A stretch of 64,000 nt of DNA, from positions 16,624,032-16,688,031 of the forward strand of contig NC_080582.1 in assembly GCF_029962835.1 (NCBI RefSeq), in the 5' to 3' direction. Shown in pieces: positions 56,164 through 64,000 of this stretch. The translations under genes were made by a program, and so were the position numbers. The notes below the pieces were generated by a model. That model was not told the origin of the DNA and made no database searches. It saw only the letters and a list, made by a program, of their open reading frames with translations. Position 1 is the stretch's first letter, and every line of letters starts with the position of its first letter. This DNA is from Magnolia sinica. Taxonomy: Eukaryota; Streptophyta; Magnoliopsida; Magnoliales; Magnoliaceae.

Positions 56164-58273
56164 CCATAGAAAAATAAAATAAAAGAACATTTAATGCATC
56201 CAATTACTAAAAAAATTTCTATACCACAAGGAGTGGTGTGGGTGCCTGCAGATAATCAGTTCTGATAATTAAATGATTCAGCTCGGAAACTGGCCTCAAC
56301 CCCAATCAATCCGTCCCACTTGCACACCTTGCAAGAATGCTTTATGAAAATTCACACAAGCCATGATAGAAAATCAATTTTGGCTCTCTTTACGGTAGAA
56401 GAGGTCCTAGTGTGTTTCATTCAAGGCCTGAGTTCCCTGTTTGGAGTTATTTTAAAGATGTGGGGTTCATGGTTGACCTATATATCCAAGCCATTGATTT
56501 GTTGGCCCCCTATCATGGATGGGCAATTCCCTCAAAATCTTCCAAATTGGAAGATCCTCGCCATCAGATCTTTTAACCATGTATTTGCATGCTAACAATC
56601 GAAAAGTTTGAGTTGACCAATTGAGAGGATATACTCGGATTGGTCCATCCATAATCAAGATGTCAAATCAATGGCTTGGATAGACTAACCGTGGGCCCCA
56701 CATCTGGGGAACACGAGCTAATCGAATGTAAATCCAGGGATTAGATGATTTATCGTGGATACTAAGATTCAAAGCTCTAGCAACTCGTATGAATGCATCT
56801 GGAAATTAATTATAACTGCCTTGTGCTTTCGGATTTCAGAGGAATGGTTCCTACCCTGATATTTGTGGTAAACCTACCCTGTCTGTCCATTTTGCTTACC
56901 TTGCTAGGATATTGGCCGAAAAATTATGTAAGTTGAAAACTCAAGTATACCGATGCCACAAGAAAAGGATGGTAGGTATATGCCTACTATGATGGTAGGT
57001 CATTCCTACTCGGATGAACCGAAAACATAAAAATTAGCCTAATCCAAAACTTCCGTGGCCCCATAAATGTTTCCATAGTGGATGTTCAATTCCCCGTGCC
57101 CACTTGAGTTTGGCATTTGTGTCATTTTTGGGCCATGTCCTATAACATGATTTGTAAAAAGGGTTGGACAGGGTGGATTTCTCACAAACATCATGGTGTG
57201 CAGACCTAGCTTACCATTCATCGCAGGCAATCCTCCTCCTTACCATTGCAATTCTCATTTTGGATGGCATATGTTCGCTATCTTTTTGTTTTGGTGCATC
57301 TAAGATTGGCCTTTGGCCATTTATAGCTGTTCACAGTGACAAATCTCATTTTTAATTTCTTGGCTTGGAGGTTTTTGAATTTTGATGCTTTCTCAGGATA
57401 TTGTTTTGAAAATCTTAGTAAAATTTTAAAAATATATTATAAATTAATAAATAGTTAAAAATTTTAACAACAAAAAGTAGTTATAATAAGGTAATTTTAT
57501 GGGAAAGCTCGTTCTTTTTTTCTTTTTTTTAGAATGGAAATTACCCAAGAACCCTCGTGTATTGTTTTTCTTTAAAAGGCAATAAAGTTAGTAAATTTTC
57601 TGCCCCACATTGTACGTATATTACATCCAAGTCTATCAAACATCTACAACCAATTATAATGATCACACGGGCCAAAAATCTTTCTGATAGAATCACTAGT
57701 TGGGCTGTATATATATCTTGATGTTTTTAAATAGTGTATATCATTCTTTATAATGTGGCTCATCTTCCATTTAGATTGGCTAATTTTTTGTTATCCTTTG
57801 TATATTATTTTTTAAATGGTGTATATTATTCTATATATCATTTTAGGGTATATGACCAAAATCGAGGCATATCTAAGACAATGGGGATAATGACATCCAT
57901 TGTTAAAACTTTCTTGGGGCCACCATGACATTCATTTACCATCCAACCTACTCATTAAGTCATATAAACCTAAAAAGAAAAATGGATATTAGCTCGATCA
58001 GATCCTTACTCATGGCTTAGTGGTAGACTTGCAGGAGTTTTAACACTAGGTTCAAGTACCCATTGTGGTGTGTGAAGATGTGTGTGTGTATGCTCACTCG
58101 GTAACCAGTACTCACGAGAACTCATGAGCACTTTTTAATAAGTGATGTGAGCACAAAATTTGCCTGGTAAGATTTTTAATCCTCATTGTGTGGTCAACTT
58201 ATGGCTTGGATTTCTCTCCACTTTGGGCCTACATCCTAAAATGATATGATAAAATATATGAACAGTGTGGATA
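56164..58273. other. Right end of copy B: repeats, no gene
   Basis: Counterpart of 21,004-23,118, with P1 fragments at about 57,020-57,205 and 57,715-57,960. It ends at the duplication breakpoint. Confidence 0.55.
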
Positions 58274-58439
58274 AAAACCATGTTCATCTATTTTTGTTCA
58301 CGAAGCCCCTCCCAAAGTTGGCAATACCTTTTAGGATAATGGCGACGGAAAGCTAGGTGAGGCCCACTGTGATGTTTGTAAGAAATCTACCATGTTCATC
58401 TATTTTTGTTCTATTTGACGTCTTAAATCAAGTCAGATA

Positions 58440-58715
58440 TGTGGATGCCATCGACAGCCTGTTCGATGCCACTTTCCATGGCATCGAACAGTGCTTGATC
58501 CCATTGAGATTTTCTAGATTTTCTCCAGTTGGTTACTAGACTATTAGGGTGTTTTTTCAATGCCATTGGATGGTGTTCGATGATATCGAAGGAGATGTTT
58601 GATGCCATCAAATATGGCTCGATGCCATCGAATATGGCTTGATGCAATCAAAAATTTTAAAAAAATCATGTTTTGCCTCTGGACAATTGTGATGTTTGTT
58701 CGAAGCCATCGAAGG
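58440..58715. repeat. 'gatgccatcgaa' motif-rich tract
   Basis: The self-complementary theme TTCGATG(G/C)CATCGAA recurs about ten times at irregular spacing, for example 'tcgatgccactttccatggc' and 'ctcgatgccatcgaatatgg'. Irregular minisatellite or part of an unknown repeat. No gene. Confidence 0.7.
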
Positions 58716-58721
58716 ATTAGT

Positions 58722-59540
58722 TTTGATGACAATTTTTATTATTATTTTTTTAGAACCATCCATATATTATATAAACAGAGGAAATTACAACCTGACGCCC
58801 CAGGGCCCTCCAGCAATGAGGAAACCTAGCCAGCAAAACAAGGCCGAGCCTGCACAAACAAAGTCTCCACGGGGCCTGGAAATAAGTGGCCTGGGCCCGA
58901 GAAGACAAAATCTAACCTATCGACATTCGGGCTACTTCAGGAAAAAAAGGGACCTGAAAGAAGCCTATCATAAGACTAAGAGTAGAAATGAACAAAAAAA
59001 CTAACACTGATCTAACTACTGGGAGGACCCAGGCGAATCGCCCCAAGGCCCGGCCTATTAAGGAAAATGCTACCTCTGACATGTCTCAGGAGGAGCGTCG
59101 AGCGACGAAAAAACGAGGAAACCTGGGATTCACTGCCCGTACAGGCCATTCCATCTGCAAGGTCATTTCCTTCTCGAAAAATGTGCTGAAAAATAATTTG
59201 GCCTAAGGATCGCCATCTAAGAATTCTCTCTATCCCATAGGCCCATTTCTAGGAGGGGTATGTCATGCCATTCAGAAAATCAACAACCAGTTTTGAATCT
59301 GACTCAACCATAATTTGGGAAATGCCTAAACTGAAGCAATGGGTGATCCCGTCATGGACTGCACGGAGCTCCACATATATGTTGGAAGCTAGCCCATAAC
59401 CTGCTGAAAGTGCAAAAAAAAACTCACCGTTGTCGCCCCTGTAAACTCCCCCACCCCCAGCCATCCCGGAGTTACCCCTACCCAAGCCATCAGTGTTGAG
59501 CTTGATCCAGCCCCTACGAGGAAACACCTACCTGACTATT
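58722..59540 (-). mobile_element. LINE 3' end with RNase H domain
   Basis: The minus-strand frame from about 59,527 has the RNase H pattern RRGWIKLNTDG, GGGGVYRGDNGEFFFA, ELRAVHDGI and MVESDSKLVVDFLNG, then an in-frame TAG at 59,249-59,251, then QIIFQHIFREGNDLADGMA, the C-terminal block with the Asp of the active site. The first catalytic Asp (NTDG), Glu (VELRA) and middle Asp (ESDSK) are all kept. The 3' UTR leads to an A-rich end near 58,722. It is a 5'-truncated L1-type LINE of plant type, dead through truncation and the stop. Confidence 0.82.
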
Positions 59541-59830
59541 GTAGATTGTGTGTTTGCTCTCCGTAGCTTCTATCGGCGAAAGTTTCCTGAAAACGATCAC
59601 CGAGATCGAGTCTGTGCTCTCTCCTGATCACACACAGCGACCCGAAACCTTTCCTACACCATCTATTAATGAGTCTAGATGGTCTATCTTCCCATTTCAA
59701 CCCTTCAATCTTCAAGAAATCTTTATTTGAATCAGATTTCTACCAGAATGGCCCGATAGGCGTCAAATCATGCAAGGGGCCGATCGGGGCATTTTCAGTG
59801 GGGCCCAAGGAGGGAACCACATCATTTTAA
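59541..59830. other. Intergenic DNA, nothing recognised
   Basis: No family recognised. Confidence 0.5.
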
Positions 59831-62800
59831 GCATGGGGGACTAGGAGGACCTCGCCCAAATGGTAAGGCATCGCCGGACGGTCCAGAGACCGGCGATGCC
59901 ATCGCCGGCTCGGCGAAGCCTCGCCAATCAGCGGGCCAGGCCGGGCGGGCCGGCTCGGGCCGACGTATTTTTGACCTTGTGTGGCCCATACCTCCACAGT
60001 TTGTTGTTTTAAACATCTCCTATACCCTACTTCCTTCACAAACCTCCCTCCCAAGCTCTCTTTTCTTTCAAGTTTCTCTCCAAGCATCTCCAAATCCTCC
60101 CCAAATCTTCTTCTTCTTTCATTTTCGTGCAAACCCCATCACCCCATCTCAAAACTTCACCTCCCTTTGCTGTTTCCCTTTTCCTTTTTTCTCATTTGAG
60201 CTCTCACATTCCCTTTTGGGCTCTCAAGTGTGTGGAAGCTTCACCATCTTCCTATTTCTCTCTTTCTCTCATTTCTCATGGCCCTCTTTGAGGTTATCAC
60301 GGCCATCTTTTCCATTTCCTCCCTTCTTTCTTTGATGGGGAAGAAGAGAGCGCCCGTGGATGAAGGTGGGCCTAGCCGCCCAACCCGTGCGTGGAGGCCG
60401 AGAGGTGCCGCCGCGAGCACGTCCGCCACTCGTGAATTCTAGACCAAGCAGGACCTCGATCCTCGAGCTCTCATTGGTAGAACTTTGTTGGCGGAACTAT
60501 CACATGGAGTCTATAAGGCCATAGAGTCCTTTTTAAGGCTCATGTTGATCAGCGGCTGTTTAGTGAGTTTCTGTTGTTGGAGCGCCTAAAAGGGGCTAGT
60601 TGGAGTCCCTTGTTTGAGGGCGAGTATCACGTGAATGCTAGTACTGTTCGAGCTTTTTATGCCAATATTCGTGATCCTTCGCTGGAGCCTTTGCAGTTCA
60701 AGATTCCTTGTGGTAGTGGTCGGGAAGCTATAGTCAATGTCGCTTTGATATCCCGACTCCTGAATGTGTCACTTGGTGAGGTGCATGCCAGCGAGAAGAA
60801 TTTGAACAGTATGCGCGAGAGGGATCGTCGCACCCGATCCTTGTGTGGTCGTCTGGTAGAATGGCAGCCGAATAGGAGTCTTCTGGCTACCAACATGACG
60901 GATGACTTCCGTTTGCTTCACCACATATATACGTTCAATGTATACCCAAGGCGGAGCAACCGCAGCGAGTGTACGCGCCTGATGGTGAATTTCCTGTATC
61001 AGGTGGGGCAAGAAGCGAAGTTGTGTGTGCCGACGTATATCTTGCGCCAGATTATTCTCATCGCTCGTTCGTCTAGGAGGACCGAATCGCTTCCTTTTGG
61101 CCACCTCATTTGTAAGCTTGCTCATGAGTTTGGCTATAAGCTTGGGGCGGAGAAGCCGGTTCCTGTTCGTCATATTGGCTCGACGACCCTTAAGCAGATG
61201 GAGATTTGTTCTGGTTGGCATGCCTCAGAGAGTGAGGATGAGTCAGAGAGCGATGATGAAGAGAGTTATGCTGAAGGTGGTGCTGAGATTAAGGAAGAAA
61301 CAGAGCAGGACGGGGAAGAGGATGAGGCACGGGATACGAGTGATAGCTCTCCTCCTGTGGCACTAAAGCAGAGCGCAGAGCAGACTGCCAGAGATGCCCG
61401 TATTGCTCGGCTTGAAGAAGGGCAGGCTGTTCTACGCCAGAATATTATGGATCTTCGAGGCCTTATAAAGTATAAGTTTAAGAAGGTGACTCGAACTCTG
61501 AAGTCTATCCTGTGTTGTTTGCAGGATAAGGGTGCCCCGCCTCCATCTCCTGATTCCGACGAGTAGTATCGTTGTGGCCGTCCTTTGCTTTGTTTGTTAT
61601 TTTCTTTCTGTGTGTAGCCGTTGTTGGCTTTGTAGTTGGAGTTGTTTGTAGTTGTTGTGGTTGTTTGAAGTGTTAGATGTTGTAGTTCACATGCTTTCCT
61701 AGTCGTGATTCATGTAATGCTGCACTACTTGTATTGCGACAATTTTCTTTAATGGAATGCATGTTGTTTATCTTTGGAGTTGTGCTATGAATGCTATGTG
61801 GATGGATTATGTGGACGTAGAATCTGACAGGTTGCATCCTCTGTTGAATGTAGGGATGCCTCCTAAGGGTTCGAAGACTTCGGCCCGTCTCTCTTTGGTC
61901 GAGTCGCTTGCTGGGGTTCCTCCCTTAAGCGATAACCAGACAGATCCACAGGCAGGCCCGTCTCATGCCGGTGTTGGGCCGACACCTATGGCTCCTCCAG
62001 TCACGCCTTCGGTTCCTGAGCCGAGCCGTGCACCTTCGTCTGCTCCACCTATTGATAGGTTTGAGCAAATGATGCTGTTGATGCAGCAGCAGCAGATTCA
62101 GCACCAGCAGCACCAGCAGCAAGAGTTCCTCTCTTCCATGGCTGACATATTTGCTCAGTCAGTGGGGGCGACTCCACCTGCTTCACCTATGCCTCCATCT
62201 GGGAGCGCCAGTGAGAGCGGCACTTTTGAGCGATTCCAGCGCTTGCGACCTCCTACATTTGCGGGTTCTTATAGACTCGAGGAGGCCGAGTATTGGATCG
62301 ATCGCATCTCTAAGATGCTGAGACCGCTGCATTGTTCAGAGGTTGAGCTTGCCTCCTTCATGTTTGAGAAGGAGGCCAGTCTGTGGTGAGACAGTGTTCT
62401 TCGCACTGTCGAGCAAGGTTTTGTGTGGTCGTGGCAGGCGTTTGAGGCACGCTTCCACGAGAAGTATTTTTCAGTTAGTACCGACATGAGAAGGAGAGTG
62501 AGTTCCTTCGCCTCCGCTAGGGAGGGCTATCGGTGACGGAGTATGAGAACCGGTTCACTGAGCTGGGTCGGTATATTCCTTTAATCCTGGGCAATCAGCT
62601 GATGAGGATGCGGCATTTCTCTGAGGGATTGAGACCTGAGATCCGATCGAAGATTTGCTGTGCTAGCATTTCTTCTTATGCGGAGCTGGTGAGCATATCC
62701 TTGCGAGCAGATCAGGACGGGGACAGGTCGTCCTGCATGCGAGCACTGATGGTTCCTAGGCCACGACCGGACTTTCAGGGTGCAGCTTTTCTCGGCAAGA

Positions 62801-64000
62801 GGCCGCGAGCAGATTCTCCTCCTAGGCGTTCAGCGCCACCCGCTTAGCAGGTGAGAGCTGATCTTCATTGTTCGTATTGTGGGAAGACGGGGCATTTGGA
62901 CCTTTTTTACTTTTCGCGTATGCAGGCAAGTGGTTTTACTCCACCGTAGAGGATTAGCCGTCCAATGCCTCAGGTTATTTCTCCTCCACCTCTTCGTTCA
63001 GCGCCAGCTCATCCATCCTTCAGACCTGCAGTTCCTAGCTTCAGGCCACCTCAACGGCCCATGGTTCCTCCGCCGAATCGTCAGCAGCAGGCTCGAGTTC
63101 ATGTGCTTTCAGCTGAAGCGCCTATGTCTGACTCGGTGCCGAGATCCTTCGAGGTGACAACGCACATTGAAGGTATTCCCGTTTCTATGTTGGTGGATAC
63201 AGGGTCCACTACTTCTCTTATATCTTATGTGGCAGTTAGGCGTTTGGGTTTGAGATCTGTTCCTATGCAAGGAGTGACGCTTACTACCGCTATGGAGATT
63301 TCCTCTGCTTTGGGCAAGCGTTGTATGGATTGTTTGGTCGATATAGGAAGTGGATCGATCCAGGTTGATTTCTTTGTTGCACCTCTTTATCATTACGATG
63401 TTATTATGGGTATAGATTGGCTCACGAGGATGCGAGCTGAGATTGATTGTGAAGCTAGATCAGTGACGATCCATGGACCTGAGGGCGAGACTGTTACTTT
63501 CCCAGTTCAAGTCAGTTACCCTCTTCGTATTGATTATTATTCTTCTCTGTTGGAGAGTATGGCTAAATCGGCGTTAGTTAGTACGCCGGTAGTTCGGAAA
63601 CTTGAAGATGTGTTTGAGTCGATTCTTGGATTACCTCTTCAGCGTGAGATTGATTTTACTATCGACCTCATGCCTGGTGCGGCGCCCATTTCATTACCCA
63701 CCTATCGTATGCCTCCAGGTGAAATGGAGGAGTTGAGGAAGCAGATAGATGGTTTGCTGGATTTGGATTTTATTCGGCCTAGTGTGTCTCCTTGGGGAGC
63801 ACTTGTTTTGTTTGTAAAGAAGAAGGATGGTTCCTTGCGATTGTGTATTGATTATCGCAGGCTAAATTTGGTAACTGTGAAGAATAAGTACCCTTTGCCC
63901 AGGATTGATGATCTGTTTGATCAATTGAAGGGGGCATAATACTTTTCGAAGGTTGATCTGCAGTCAGGGTATCATCAGTTACGCGTCAAGGATGGGGACG
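59831..64000 (+). mobile_element. Ty3/gypsy element, 5' part, truncated by the window end
   Basis: Fossil LTR retrotransposon. Visible parts in order on the plus strand are a GC-rich then CT-rich leader (about 59,831-60,330), an extra frame before gag (60,336-61,566), gag (about 61,757-62,847) with a CCHC-type knuckle (YCGKTGHLDLF), an aspartic protease ([11 protein letters not shown], about 63,190), and the start of reverse transcriptase ([29 protein letters not shown]). The RT reads like the chromovirus (Tekay/Del) group. LTR limits were not found. The visible part is broken in a few places, about three to five, so it looks moderately young. The rest of the element lies outside the window. 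Confidence 0.82.
60336..61566 (+). mobile_element. Extra pre-gag frame of the Ty3/gypsy element (plant 'transposon protein' domain)
   Basis: The main open part (60,574-61,566, 330 codons) resembles the plant-specific domain known in Pfam as a putative plant transposon protein (PF20167 type): LFEGEYHVNASTVRAFYANI, IPCGSGREAIVNVALISRLL, then helices with RSLLATNMTDDFRLLHHIY. A very acidic stretch follows (residues about 215-265), then a coiled-coil-like end. Its place between leader and gag, in the same orientation, suggests it belongs to the element. Function unknown. Confidence 0.65.

Larger units (their letters stand above)
36172..58273. repeat. Segmental duplication, copy B
   Basis: Counterpart of 1-23,118, same orientation. 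Its right limit (58,273) abuts unrelated DNA, and the equivalent of 23.1-36.1 kb does not follow. Copy B is therefore shorter than a full 35-kb tandem unit. Confidence 0.95.

Noticed and set aside
59827-60132. Minus-strand frames of 101 and 64 codons in GC-rich DNA
   Set aside because: They lie in the leader of the Ty3/gypsy element, are rich in Pro, Arg and Gly, and match no family.
60769-61221. Minus-strand frame of 150 codons
   Set aside because: Antisense shadow of the extra pre-gag frame of the Ty3/gypsy element.

Overview
This is a plant nuclear window and looks like a magnoliid angiosperm (Lauraceae or Magnoliaceae type). That guess rests on intron-poor NLR disease-resistance genes, Ty3/gypsy and LINE relics, and dozens of degenerate copies of a palindromic repeat with GTGGGCCC-type ends, which I associate from memory with magnoliid genomes. 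No species was confirmed. I see no rRNA, tRNA, CRISPR array or prokaryotic operon.

Layout. The window is built around a large segmental duplication. Copy A runs from the left edge to about 23,118. Copy B runs from about 36,172 to 58,273. They are collinear, with an offset that drifts from about 35.17 to 35.12 kb through small indels. Each copy holds two NLR loci, all on the minus strand: NLR1 and NLR2 in A, NLR4 and NLR5 in B. Each also holds a relic of an NLR 5' end, a solo LTR, two hAT-like MITEs with clear 8-bp target-site duplications, a Ty3/gypsy gag-protease relic, and many palindromic repeats. Between the copies (23.1-36.2 kb) lie a fifth, badly broken NLR (NLR3), LINE and LTR relics, an apparently intact processed retrogene for a 67-residue plant protein, a kanadaptin gene fragment, and an older third copy of the flanking DNA. 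To the right (58.3-64 kb) are a LINE RNase H fragment and the 5' part of a Ty3/gypsy element that runs off the window.

The NLR family is the most interesting part. All five members lack an N-terminal coiled-coil, TIR or RPW8 domain. All lack about 100 residues of NB-ARC containing the GLPL motif. All carry GKS/GKM instead of GKT, TTQ instead of TTR, EDVW instead of DDVW, and no canonical MHD. Two members (NLR1, 947 aa; NLR5, 908 aa) are nonetheless full open frames. Near-identical pairs (NLR1/NLR4 and NLR2/NLR5) differ strongly in two short patches of the nucleotide-binding region, while the LRRs are nearly the same. After duplication each copy kept one intact and one broken gene, in reciprocal fashion.

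Most remaining DNA is repeats. No promoter, terminator or splice site is strong enough to annotate on its own, except a TTTTGCAG motif conserved ahead of the NLR reading frames.
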